Of a DNA stretch of 33,518 nucleotides, positions 7,676-15,011 are shown piece by piece; positions within the stretch are counted from its first letter, which is position 1; each line of letters begins with the position of its first letter. Under the pieces are notes generated by a model, which worked only from the letters and a program-made list of their open reading frames with translations, was not told where the DNA came from and made no database searches. Position numbers and translations under genes: made by a program. The stretch covers positions 1 to 33,518 of the forward strand of contig NZ_LABZ01000282.1 in assembly GCF_001043955.1 (NCBI RefSeq). Reading direction: 5' to 3'. Source of the stretch: Methylobacterium tarhaniae. Lineage in GTDB: Bacteria; Pseudomonadota; Alphaproteobacteria; Rhizobiales; Beijerinckiaceae.

Positions 7676-8875
7676 TCAGTTGCTGCGCACCAGCGCTTCG
7701 AGCACCTTCGCACCCGGCCGGCCGGTCTGCGGCATGCCGAGGCGGCGCTCGATGTCCTTGATCGCCTCGCGGGTCTTCGCGCCGACCCGGCCGTCGGGCT
7801 CGCCGACGTCGTAGCCGCGGGCGGCCAGCGCGCTCTGCAGGCTGCGCCGCTCGGCCCGGGACAGGGGCGGGTCGTCGGTCGGCCAGGCGGTCTGCACGCC
7901 GGCCTTGCCGCGCAGGCGGTCCGACAGGACCGCGATGGCGAGACCGTAGGACTCGGCGGCGTTGTAGGAGTAGATCGCGTCGAAGTTCCTGGTCACCAGG
8001 AAGGCCGGCCCGTTCGCGCCGGCCGGGGCCAGGATGCCCACCGCTCCGTCGGCCGAAAGCGGCCGTCCGTCGAGCCGGGTGACGCCGAGCGACGCCCAAT
8101 GCGCCACCGGCTTCTTGTTCTTGCGGCCCGCCGCCGAGACGTTGAAGCCGGGGGGAAGCCGCACCTCGTAGCCCCAGGGCTGGCCGTTATGCCACTTGGC
8201 GACGCGCAGGAAGTTGGCGGTGGAGCCGACCGCGTCCGGCACCGAATCGACCACGTCGCGCCGCCCGTCGCCGTCGAGGTCGACCGCGAGGCGCTGGTAG
8301 GTGGTCGGCATGAACTGGGTCTGGCCGAAGGCGCCGGCCCAGGAGCCGCTCAGGCGCTCGGGCGCGATGTCGCCCCGGTCGATGATCTTGAGGGTGGCGA
8401 TCAATTCGCCCTTGAAGAAGTCCCGCCGGCGGGTACCGCCGCAGGCGAGCGTCGCCAGGGACTGCACCAGCGGCATCTTGCCGAGGTTCTTGCCGAAATT
8501 CGATTCGACGCCCCACACCGCCGCGATGGTGTAGCGGTCGACGCCGTAGCGCGCCTCGGCCTGGGCGAGGGCATTGGCGTGCTGGCGCATCGCGGCGCGG
8601 CCGTCATCGACCCGCTCGTCGTCGACGAGGGCGGCCATGTAGTCCCAGATCGGGGTCTTGAACTCGGGCTGGGCCTGGGACAGCTCGATCACCTTGTCGT
8701 CGAAGGTGATGCCGGCCGTGGCCCGCTGGAACGCCGCCGGCGATACGCCGGCCGCCGCCGCCTCCTGGCCGATTCCGGCGAGGCAGGAGCGGAAATCCGC
8801 CCACGCCGCCTGCGGCAGGCCGATTCCGGCGAGGCAGAGCAGGGTGGCGGCCTTGAGGGTCGCGCGCCGCGTCAT
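7676..8875 (-). CDS. exported lytic murein transglycosylase (MltB-like) with peptidoglycan-binding domain
   Basis: Cleaves the MurNAc-GlcNAc bond of peptidoglycan to 1,6-anhydro products in the periplasm. From ATG 8875 the protein has 399 residues. It begins with a Tat-like signal peptide (TRRATLK, hydrophobic stretch, cleavage near AWA-DF at residues 24-28). The SLT_2 catalytic domain (about 28-330) carries the catalytic Glu124 in AAVWGVESNFGKNLG. A C-terminal PG_binding_1 domain covers about 335-395 (LQSALAARGYDVGEPDGRVG, then TREAI). An upstream GTG at 8911 is in frame but precedes the signal peptide, so I reject it. The hexapeptide CLAGIG occurs twice (residues 14-19 and 31-36), encoded by an exact 20-nt direct repeat. 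Family assignment is confident; there is no lipobox, so it should be soluble. Confidence 0.92.
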   Translation of the reverse strand: MTRRATLKAATLLCLAGIGLPQAAWADFRSCLAGIGQEAAAAGVSPAAFQRATAGITFDDKVIELSQAQPEFKTPIWDYMAALVDDERVDDGRAAMRQHANALAQAEARYGVDRYTIAAVWGVESNFGKNLGKMPLVQSLATLACGGTRRRDFFKGELIATLKIIDRGDIAPERLSGSWAGAFGQTQFMPTTYQRLAVDLDGDGRRDVVDSVPDAVGSTANFLRVAKWHNGQPWGYEVRLPPGFNVSAAGRKNKKPVAHWASLGVTRLDGRPLSADGAVGILAPAGANGPAFLVTRNFDAIYSYNAAESYGLAIAVLSDRLRGKAGVQTAWPTDDPPLSRAERRSLQSALAARGYDVGEPDGRVGAKTREAIKDIERRLGMPQTGRPGAKVLEALVRSN

Positions 8876-9035
8876 GAGCAGAGATCTCTCCCGTTTCGCC
8901 GATCCAAGCACCGGAATAGGGCGTCATCAGGGTTAAGGAAAACCTGATGGAATCGGCGACCGGAGGGAGATCCGCCGCGGCGAACCGCCCGCCAGCCTCG
9001 CGGGATTATCGTGTGGGGGAAATCGTCGGGCCCCG

Positions 9036-9055
9036 GACGGCGGACTTGCGCCGTC
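9036..9055 (-). terminator. putative leuD 3' hairpin
   Basis: Perfect 7-bp stem GACGGCG (9036-9042) / CGCCGTC (9049-9055) with a 6-nt loop, overlapping the leuD stop codon. No T-run follows on the minus strand, so this may instead be an mRNA-stability element. Confidence 0.35.
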
Positions 9056-9656
9056 AGGCCCAGGGCCGCTCGGCGAGCTTCTGCTCGTAGGCGTCGATCG
9101 CCGGCGCCTTCTCGAGGGTCAGGCCGATGTCGTCGAGACCGTTGAGCAGGTTGTGCTTGCGGCCGGGATCGATGTCGAAGTGGAGCGTGCCGCCGTCCGG
9201 CCCCTTGATGACCTGGTTCTCGAGGTCGATCGTCAGCGTCGCGTTGGCGCCGCGATTCGCGTCGTCGAGGAGCTTCTCCAGGTCCTCCGGCTTCACCGTG
9301 ATCAGCAGGATGCCGTTCTTGGCGCTGTTGTTGAAGAAGATGTCGGCGAAGCTGGTCGAGATGATGCAGCGGATGCCGAAATCGGCGAGCGCCCAGGGGG
9401 CGTGCTCGCGCGACGAGCCGCAGCCGAAATTGTCGCCTGCCACCAGGATCTTGGCGTTGCGGTAGGCCGGCTGGTTGAGGACGAAGTCGGGATTCTCCGA
9501 GCCATCGTCGCGGTAGCGCATCTCGGAGAACAGGCCCTTGCCGAGGCCGGTGCGCTTGATCGTCTTGAGGTATTGCTTGGGGATGATGCGGTCGGTGTCG
9601 ACGTTGACGATCGGCAGCGGCGCCGCGACGCCCTCAAGAACGGTGAACTTTTCCAT
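9054..9656 (-). CDS. leuD: 3-isopropylmalate dehydratase small subunit LeuD
   Basis: Small (swivel-domain) subunit of isopropylmalate isomerase in leucine biosynthesis; the large [4Fe-4S] subunit LeuC is not in this window. It has 200 residues, the usual bacterial length. Diagnostic segments are the start region NVDTDRIIPKQYL, the loop AGDNFGCGSSREHAPWAL around residues 69-86, and the C-terminal HNLLNGLDDIGLTLE. I chose ATG 9656; an upstream in-frame codon at 9728 would prepend unrelated residues over a GC hairpin. It lies downstream of ccr on the same strand but behind a strong hairpin, so it is probably transcribed on its own. A GC hairpin in the leader (9681-9702) may affect its expression. 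Confidence 0.95.
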   Translation of the reverse strand: MEKFTVLEGVAAPLPIVNVDTDRIIPKQYLKTIKRTGLGKGLFSEMRYRDDGSENPDFVLNQPAYRNAKILVAGDNFGCGSSREHAPWALADFGIRCIISTSFADIFFNNSAKNGILLITVKPEDLEKLLDDANRGANATLTIDLENQVIKGPDGGTLHFDIDPGRKHNLLNGLDDIGLTLEKAPAIDAYEQKLAERPWA

Positions 9657-9680
9657 TGATGTATCGTCCGAGATGCGCGC

Positions 9681-9702
9681 CGCGCGGGACGGATCCCGCG
9701 CG
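9681..9702 (-). promoter_or_regulatory. hairpin in the leuD leader
   Basis: Perfect 9-bp stem CGCGCGGGA (9681-9689) / TCCCGCGCG (9694-9702) with a 4-nt loop, ending 24 nt before the leuD ATG. It is too far from ccr to be the first ccr terminator, and it could lie in the leuD 5' UTR or be an operator. Its function is inferred from position only. Confidence 0.35.
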
Positions 9703-9730
9703 ACGCCAGTTCGGAGGTGTTCTAGCAATT

Positions 9731-9765
9731 CGCCGATGCGGCGGGAAGCGCAAGCCGCATCGGCG
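9731..9765 (-). terminator. ccr: ccr transcription terminator (strong hairpin)
   Basis: Perfect 12-bp stem CGCCGATGCGGC (9731-9742) / GCCGCATCGGCG (9754-9765) with an 11-nt loop, starting 11 nt after the ccr stop on the minus strand. The sequence after the stem (AATTGCT) has only a weak T component, so it may be an intrinsic-like or Rho-assisted terminator. Confidence 0.55.
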
Positions 9766-9776
9766 CGAGCGCGTCG

Positions 9777-11072
9777 CTATCGCGAGCCGGACAGCTCCAG
9801 CACGTCGTCGAAGGTGCGCAGGCCGGGCCGGGGCGAGTTCACCAGCACCGCCATGTTGCCCGGGGCGTGCTGGTTCTTCCACATCTTGGTGTGGGCCTCG
9901 GGAATCTTGTCCCAGGGGAACAGCTCGCTCATGCAGGGATCGACCCGGCGGTCGATCACGAACTGGTTGGCGGCGGCGGCCTGCTTCAGGTGGGCGAAGT
10001 GCGAGCCCTGGATGCGCTTCTGCCGCATCCAGACGTAGCGGGCGTCGAAGGTGATGTTGAAGCCGGTCGTGCCGGCGCAGAACACCACCATGCCGCCGCG
10101 CTTCACCACCAGCGCCGAGACCGGGAAGGTCGCCTCGCCCGGGTGCTCGAAGACGATGTCGACGTCGTTGCCCTTGCCGGTGATGTCCCAGATCGCCTTG
10201 CCGAACTTGCGGGCTTCCTTGGTCCACTCGTTGAACTCGGGCGAGTTCACCTTGGGCAGCTGGCCCCAGCAGTTGAAGTCCTTGCGGTTGATGACGCCCT
10301 TGGCGCCCAGGCTCATGACGTAGTCGCGCTTCGACTCGTCGGAGATCACCGCGATGGCGTTGGCGCCGGCCGCCGCGCAGAGCTGCACGCCGAACACGCC
10401 GAGGCCGCCGGACGCGCCCCAGATCAGCACGTTCTGGCCCGGCTTGATCGTGTGCGGCGCGTGGCCGAACAGCATCCGGTAGGCGGTGGCCAGCGTGAGC
10501 GTGTAGCAGGCGCTTTCTTCCCAGGTCAGGTGCTGGGGCCGCCGCATCAGCTGGCGCGACTGCACCCGGCAGAACTGGCCGAAGGAGCCATCCGGGGTCT
10601 CGTAGCCCCAGATGCGCTGGGACGGCGAGAACATCGGGTCGCCGCCGTTGCATTCCTCGTCGTCGCCGTCGTCCTGGTTACAGTGGACGATGACCTCGTC
10701 GCCGACCTTCCAGCGCTTCACCTTGGCGCCGACCGCCCAGACGATGCCCGAGGCGTCCGACCCGGCGACGTGGAAATCCGCCTTGTGGACGTCGAACGGC
10801 GAGATCGGCTCTCCGAGGCCCGCCCAGACGCCGTTGTAGTTGACGCCGGCGGCCATGACGAGGACGAGCACCTCGTCGTCGCCGATCGACCAGGTCGGCA
10901 GCACCTCGATCTGCATCGAGGTTTCCGGCGGCCCATGGCGCTCACGGCGGATCGCCCAGGCATACATCTTCGCCGGGACGTGGCCGAGCGGCGGAATCTC
11001 GCCGATCTCGTAGAGATCCTTCAGCTGGGGCCCACCCTTTGCCACCGGTTCCAGCGCGGCACTCGCTGCCAT
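9777..11072 (-). CDS. ccr: crotonyl-CoA carboxylase/reductase
   Basis: NADPH-dependent reductive carboxylation of crotonyl-CoA to ethylmalonyl-CoA, the committed step of the ethylmalonyl-CoA pathway for C1/C2 assimilation. A 431-residue medium-chain dehydrogenase/reductase of the Ccr subfamily. The N-terminal GroES-like domain includes GVNYNGVWAGLGEP and the segment IVHCNQDDGDDEECNGGDPM that is characteristic of Ccr. The Rossmann glycine loop GASGGLGVFG is at residues 219-228. I use ATG 11072 (MAASAAL), which has a good GGGAGGG ribosome-binding site; an in-frame codon at 11099 lies upstream of that site. It is divergent from ecm, which acts two steps later in the same pathway. The promoter and an overlapping inverted repeat are annotated separately. 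The assignment is very secure. Confidence 0.97.
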   Translation of the reverse strand: MAASAALEPVAKGGPQLKDLYEIGEIPPLGHVPAKMYAWAIRRERHGPPETSMQIEVLPTWSIGDDEVLVLVMAAGVNYNGVWAGLGEPISPFDVHKADFHVAGSDASGIVWAVGAKVKRWKVGDEVIVHCNQDDGDDEECNGGDPMFSPSQRIWGYETPDGSFGQFCRVQSRQLMRRPQHLTWEESACYTLTLATAYRMLFGHAPHTIKPGQNVLIWGASGGLGVFGVQLCAAAGANAIAVISDESKRDYVMSLGAKGVINRKDFNCWGQLPKVNSPEFNEWTKEARKFGKAIWDITGKGNDVDIVFEHPGEATFPVSALVVKRGGMVVFCAGTTGFNITFDARYVWMRQKRIQGSHFAHLKQAAAANQFVIDRRVDPCMSELFPWDKIPEAHTKMWKNQHAPGNMAVLVNSPRPGLRTFDDVLELSGSR

Positions 11073-11109
11073 TGCGGACCCTCCCTCGGTATGATGCACT
11101 GCACCGTGA

Positions 11110-11137
11110 ATTCTAGCGCCGTTCCAAAGGGCCTCAA
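11110..11137 (-). promoter_or_regulatory. ccr: putative sigma70-type ccr promoter
   Basis: On the minus strand TTGAGG (11137-11132) and TAGAAT (11115-11110) are separated by 16 nt. Transcription would start about 31 nt upstream of the ccr ATG and leave the Shine-Dalgarno in the leader. The -10 match is good and the -35 match moderate. The -35 element falls partly in the loop of the inverted repeat at 11118-11153. Confidence 0.5.
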
Positions 11138-11153
11138 TAGCCCATTTGGCGGC
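11118..11153. promoter_or_regulatory. inverted repeat overlapping the ccr promoter, candidate operator
   Basis: The arms are GCCG-TT-CCAAA-GGGC (11118-11132) and GCCC-A-TTTGG-CGGC (11140-11153) around a 7-nt centre. All 13 arm pairs match, apart from a TT/A bulge. It covers the spacer and -35 of the predicted ccr promoter. In Methylobacterium extorquens a TetR-type activator, CcrR, is known to control ccr through a palindromic site. This element is the natural candidate here, but the regulator gene itself is not in the window. Confidence 0.45.
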
Positions 11154-11174
11154 GTGGCCACCGTGTCGGCCTTA

Positions 11175-11188
11175 CGTCATGGATGACG
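11175..11188. promoter_or_regulatory. second palindrome in the ccr-ecm divergent region
   Basis: CGTCAT-GG-ATGACG is a perfect 6+2+6 palindrome between the ccr promoter and the ecm start. It could be an operator for either gene. No clear ecm promoter hexamers are visible next to it. Confidence 0.35.
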
Positions 11189-11271
11189 GTCAAGCCGGGT
11201 ACGGTTACCATTCCGGCCTCAGGCGGGCATCCGGGCCCGCGGGCAGCCGGACAACGAGGGCGAGGGCGCAG

Positions 11272-13290
11272 ATGGGCGAGCCGGACGTCAAGCGGGACAA
11301 GCCGTGGATCATCCGCACCTATGCGGGCCATTCCACGGCGGCGGAATCGAACGCGCTTTACCGCGGAAACCTCGCCAAGGGGCAGACCGGCCTGTCGGTC
11401 GCCTTCGACCTGCCGACGCAGACCGGCTACGACCCCGACCACGAGCTCGCCCGCGGCGAGGTCGGCAAGGTCGGCGTCTCGATCGCGCATCTCGGCGACA
11501 TGCGGACCCTGTTCCAGGACATCCCGCTTTCCCAGATGAACACCTCGATGACCATCAACGCCACGGCCCCCTGGCTGCTGGCCTTGTACCTCGCGGTGGC
11601 CGAGGAGCAGGGGGCGCCGTTCTCGGCCCTCCAGGGCACGACCCAGAACGACATCATCAAGGAATACCTGTCGCGGGGCACCTACGTCTTCCCGCCCGGG
11701 CCCTCGCTGCGGCTCACCAAGGACGTGATCCTGTTCACGACGAGCCAGGTTCCGAAATGGAACCCGATGAACGTCTGCTCCTACCACCTGCAGGAGGCGG
11801 GGGCGACGCCGGTCCAGGAGCTGTCCTACGCGCTCGCCGTGGCCATCGCGGTGCTGGACACGGTGCGTGACGACCCGGCCTTCGACGAGGCGAGCTTCGC
11901 CGACGTGGTCGGGCGGATCTCGTTCTTCGTCAATGCGGGCCTGCGCTTCGTCACCGAGATCTGCAAGATGCGGGCGTTCTGCGATCTCTGGGACGAGATC
12001 ACCCGCGACCGTTACGGCATCGACGATCCGAGGAAGCGCATCTTTCGCTACGGCGTGCAGGTGAACTCCCTCGGGCTCACCGAGCAGCAGCCGGAGAACA
12101 ACGTCCACCGCATCCTGATCGAGATGCTGGCGGTGACGCTCTCCAAGCGCGCCCGCGCCCGCGCGGTGCAGCTGCCGGCCTGGAACGAGGCGCTCGGCCT
12201 GCCGCGCCCGTGGGACCAGCAATGGTCGATGCGGATGCAGCAGATCCTCGCCTTCGAGACCGACCTGCTCGAATACGACGACATCTTCGACGGGTCGGTG
12301 GTCGTCGACGCCAAGGTCGAGGCCCTGAAGGCGGAAACCCGGGCGGAGCTGGCCCGGATCGGGGCGCTCGGCGGCGCGGTCGCGGCGATCGAGACCGGGA
12401 CGATGAAGCGGGCCCTGGTCGAATCGAACGCCAGGCGCATCGCCGCCATCGAACGCGGCGAGCAGGTCGTGGTCGGCGTCAACAAGTTCCAGAACGGCGA
12501 GCCCTCGCCGCTCACCGCCGGCGACGGCGCGATCTTCACCGTCTCCGAGACCGTCGAGATGGAGGCGCAAAGCCGCATCAAGGCCTGGCGCAGCCAGCGC
12601 GATTCCGCCGCGGTCGCCGCAGCCCTCGACGAGCTGGAGGCGTCCGCCCGCGAAGGCCGCAACGTGATGCCGGCCTCGATCGCCTGCGCCAAGGCCGGCG
12701 TCACCACCGGCGAATGGGGCGAGCGCCTGCGCCAGGTCTTCGGCGAGTACCGCGCCCCCACCGGCGTGACCCCGGAGACCGTCACCTCGGGGGCGGCCGA
12801 GGAGGCGCGCCTGCTCATCGCCGATCTCGGCGAGCGGCTGGGCGAGGCGCCGAAGCTCGTCGTCGGCAAGCCCGGCCTCGACGGCCACTCGAACGGCGCC
12901 GAGCAGATCGCTCTGCGCGCCCGCGACGTCGGCTTCGACGTGACCTATGACGGCATCCGCCAGACTCCGGCCGAGATCGTCGCCAAGGCGCGCGAGCGCA
13001 ACGCCCACATCATCGGCCTGTCGATCCTCTCCGGCTCGCACGTGCCGCTGGTGCGCGAGGTCCGCTCGCGGTTGCGCCAGGAGGGCCTCGACCACATCCC
13101 GGTCGTCGTCGGCGGCATCATCTCGCCGGAGGACGAGCTGGTGCTGAAGAATATGGGCGTGGCCGCGATCTACACCCCGAAGGACTACGCCCTCGACACG
13201 ATCATGGTCGGCCTCGCCAAGGTGGTCGAGCGCTCGATCGCCAAGCGCGAGGCGGAGGACGCGGAGCCGCGGCGGGAAGAGGTGTTCTGA
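11272..13290 (+). CDS. ecm: ethylmalonyl-CoA mutase (MeaA)
   Basis: Adenosylcobalamin-dependent mutase converting (2R)-ethylmalonyl-CoA to (2S)-methylsuccinyl-CoA in the ethylmalonyl-CoA pathway. The 672-residue protein starts with MGEPDVKRDKPWIIRTYAGHS, the usual MeaA opening. The TIM-barrel substrate domain spans about residues 1-510, and the C-terminal B12-binding domain (about 525-650) shows the DxHxxG motif with Asp537 and the cobalt-ligating His539 (GLDGHSNG), the SILSGSH strand and the VGGIISPED loop. The start at 11272 has GAGGG 5 nt upstream; the frame is open further upstream to 11146, but that stretch is the divergent promoter region. It is distinguished from methylmalonyl-CoA mutase by single-chain length and its place opposite ccr. 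Confidence 0.95.
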   Translation: MGEPDVKRDKPWIIRTYAGHSTAAESNALYRGNLAKGQTGLSVAFDLPTQTGYDPDHELARGEVGKVGVSIAHLGDMRTLFQDIPLSQMNTSMTINATAPWLLALYLAVAEEQGAPFSALQGTTQNDIIKEYLSRGTYVFPPGPSLRLTKDVILFTTSQVPKWNPMNVCSYHLQEAGATPVQELSYALAVAIAVLDTVRDDPAFDEASFADVVGRISFFVNAGLRFVTEICKMRAFCDLWDEITRDRYGIDDPRKRIFRYGVQVNSLGLTEQQPENNVHRILIEMLAVTLSKRARARAVQLPAWNEALGLPRPWDQQWSMRMQQILAFETDLLEYDDIFDGSVVVDAKVEALKAETRAELARIGALGGAVAAIETGTMKRALVESNARRIAAIERGEQVVVGVNKFQNGEPSPLTAGDGAIFTVSETVEMEAQSRIKAWRSQRDSAAVAAALDELEASAREGRNVMPASIACAKAGVTTGEWGERLRQVFGEYRAPTGVTPETVTSGAAEEARLLIADLGERLGEAPKLVVGKPGLDGHSNGAEQIALRARDVGFDVTYDGIRQTPAEIVAKARERNAHIIGLSILSGSHVPLVREVRSRLRQEGLDHIPVVVGGIISPEDELVLKNMGVAAIYTPKDYALDTIMVGLAKVVERSIAKREAEDAEPRREEVF

Positions 13291-13335
13291 GGGCGCCGGC
13301 TTCGTTTCCCGCGAGCGAACCCACGACCTCTGTAT

Positions 13336-13368
13336 CATCCCGGGCGCCGCTGTCGCGGCCCCGGGATG
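13336..13368. repeat. palindromic REP-like hairpin, possible ecm terminator
   Basis: Almost perfect hairpin: CATCCCGGG + GCCGC on the left, GCGGC + CCCGGGATG on the right, with a single unpaired C and a TGTC loop. It starts 45 nt after the ecm stop. Its core matches the elements at 25131-25179 and 25236-25283, which marks it as a member of a dispersed palindromic family as well as a likely transcript end. The rest of the 230-nt gap to the cupin gene shows nothing I can name. Confidence 0.55.
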
Positions 13369-13520
13369 AACCTGGGCGCGGGTGGTCGTCGCGACATGTC
13401 CGGTCGCGCGACTGATCAAGCAAGTCCCAGTCTATCACTCTCCCTTGACTGTTGTACGCGCCGGCGCACACTCCCCGAACCGCGCCGATCCTACGAGCGC
13501 GCGACAACGGGAGGAAGACC

Positions 13521-13943
13521 ATGCTGACGCGCCGCGGTTTTGCGGGGTTCGCCTCGTGCGCGATCTGCAGCCTGACCGGCTTTCTCGCTACCGATGCCGG
13601 GGCGCAGACGCCGCCCGCCGCCACGCCGGGGGTGAAGCGCAAGATGCTGGGACAGACGGAAGGGCCTGCCCCCGGCTACGTCACCATCACGGCCGAGGTC
13701 GAGATCGAGGCCGGCGTGCTGGTCGGCCGCCACACCCATCCGGGAATCGAATCGGGCTACGTCATCGAGGGCGAGATCGAGCTGCCGATCGAGGGCCAGC
13801 CGACCCGCGTCCTCAAGGCCGGCGACGGCTTCCAGGTGCCGCCGGGCGTGCCGCATGGCGGGGCCAAGAGCGGGGCGAAGCCGGTGCGCCTCGTCAGCAC
13901 CTACATCGTCGAGAAGGGCAAGCCGCTGGCCTCGCCGGCGTGA
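13521..13943 (+). CDS. Tat-exported small cupin-domain protein
   Basis: A 140-residue protein with a twin-arginine signal peptide (MLTRRGFAGFASC, cleavage near AGA-QT at about residue 28) and one cupin_2 barrel. Cupin motif 1 is GRHTHPGIESGYVIEG with His71, His73 and Glu77; motif 2 is GDGFQVPPGVPHGG with His112. That is the usual 3-His/1-Glu set for Mn, Fe or Zn. GGAGGA lies just before the ATG. Tat export suggests that the metal is loaded in the cytoplasm. It is monocistronic, and no substrate can be predicted from cupin sequence alone. The upstream in-frame start at 13452 would bury the ribosome-binding site and the signal peptide, so I reject it. Confidence 0.85.
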   Translation: MLTRRGFAGFASCAICSLTGFLATDAGAQTPPAATPGVKRKMLGQTEGPAPGYVTITAEVEIEAGVLVGRHTHPGIESGYVIEGEIELPIEGQPTRVLKAGDGFQVPPGVPHGGAKSGAKPVRLVSTYIVEKGKPLASPA

Positions 13944-14012
13944 GGCGCCGTCTGGCTGCGGCGGAGCCGGTGGGGTAGGGGTTGGGCCCGCCGTCCCGCT
14001 CATTCCCGCCGC

Positions 14013-15011
14013 ATGTCGCTCAGCCCTCTCGTCGCAATCCCCCTCGCCGCGGCCCTGTCGGCCGGGCTGATCGTCGCCTTACGGCCGCTGCTCCAGCGCT
14101 ACGCCCTCGCGCGGCCGAACGCCCGGTCGAGCCACCGTGTGCCGACCCCGCAGGGCGGCGGCATCGCGGTGGTGGCCGCCGCCCTCGCGGTCCTGTTCGG
14201 GCTGGGCGGAGGGCTGGGGAGCGACGTCGCGGCCCTGGCCGTGGGTACGCTCGCCCTGGCGCTCGTCGGCGCCGTCGACGACATCCGGCCCCTGTCGGTG
14301 AGGATGCGCCTGCCGCTCCAGGCCGCGTCCGTGGTCCTGGTGCTCACCGCCGCCGGCGGGCAGCTGGTGCCCGAGCTGCCGCTGTGGTTCGAGCGTGGCC
14401 TCGCGGTCCTGGCCGGCCTGTGGTTCGTCAACCTCGTGAACTTCATGGACGGGCTCGACTGGATGACGGTGGCCGAGATGGTGCCCCTGCTCGGCGCCCT
14501 CGTGGCCTTCGGCCTCGCCGGATCTCTGCCCGCTCCGGCGGCCCTGGTGGCCGGGGCGCTTCTCGGCGGGCTTCTCGGCTTCGCGCCGTTCAACCGGCCG
14601 GTGGCGAAGCTCTTCCTCGGCGATGTCGGCTCGCTGCCGGTCGGGCTCCTCGTCGCCTGGCTGCTCTACCGGCTGGCGGGGGAGGGAGGCCTGACTGCCG
14701 CGATCCTGCTGCCGCTCTACTACCTCGCCGACGCCACCCTGACCCTCGGGCGACGGGCGCTCGCCGGCGAGGCGGTCTGGCAGGCCCATCGCAGCCACTT
14801 CTACCAGCGCGCCACGGCCAACGGCCGCTCCGTGCCCTTCGTAGTCGGGGCGGTCTTCGCCCTGAATCTCGCCCTGGCGCTCCTCGCCGCCGCAACGCTG
14901 GCCGCTCCGGGCTGGGCGACCTCCTCCGTCGCTCTCCTCCTCGGCGCGGGCCTCGTCGCCGGCCTGCTCCGGCTCTTCTCCCTGCCCGCCGTCAGGAATG
15001 TCGCCGCATGA
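14013..15011 (+). CDS. polyprenyl-phosphate sugar-1-phosphate transferase (MraY/WecA/WbpL superfamily)
   Basis: Integral membrane glycosyltransferase family 4 protein, 332 residues with about ten hydrophobic helices. It would transfer a HexNAc-1-phosphate from a UDP-sugar to undecaprenyl phosphate and so start a glycan. Visible motifs are SSHRVPTPQGGG (residues 39-50), the Mg-binding Asp89-Asp90 (GAVDDIRPLS), NLVNFMDGLDWM with Asn140, Asn143 and Asp146, KLFLGDVGSLPVG, and a late HRSHFYQR (HxxH) typical of the WecA/WbpL branch rather than MraY. The last codon overlaps the epimerase gene by ATGA. The ribosome-binding site is poor. It is probably an O-antigen or exopolysaccharide initiator; the exact sugar is unknown. 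Confidence 0.88.
   Translation: MSLSPLVAIPLAAALSAGLIVALRPLLQRYALARPNARSSHRVPTPQGGGIAVVAAALAVLFGLGGGLGSDVAALAVGTLALALVGAVDDIRPLSVRMRLPLQAASVVLVLTAAGGQLVPELPLWFERGLAVLAGLWFVNLVNFMDGLDWMTVAEMVPLLGALVAFGLAGSLPAPAALVAGALLGGLLGFAPFNRPVAKLFLGDVGSLPVGLLVAWLLYRLAGEGGLTAAILLPLYYLADATLTLGRRALAGEAVWQAHRSHFYQRATANGRSVPFVVGAVFALNLALALLAAATLAAPGWATSSVALLLGAGLVAGLLRLFSLPAVRNVAA

Noticed and set aside
11134..13419. A 761-codon minus-strand frame opposite ecm
   Set aside because: Same compositional shadow; the sense strand is a clear B12-dependent mutase.
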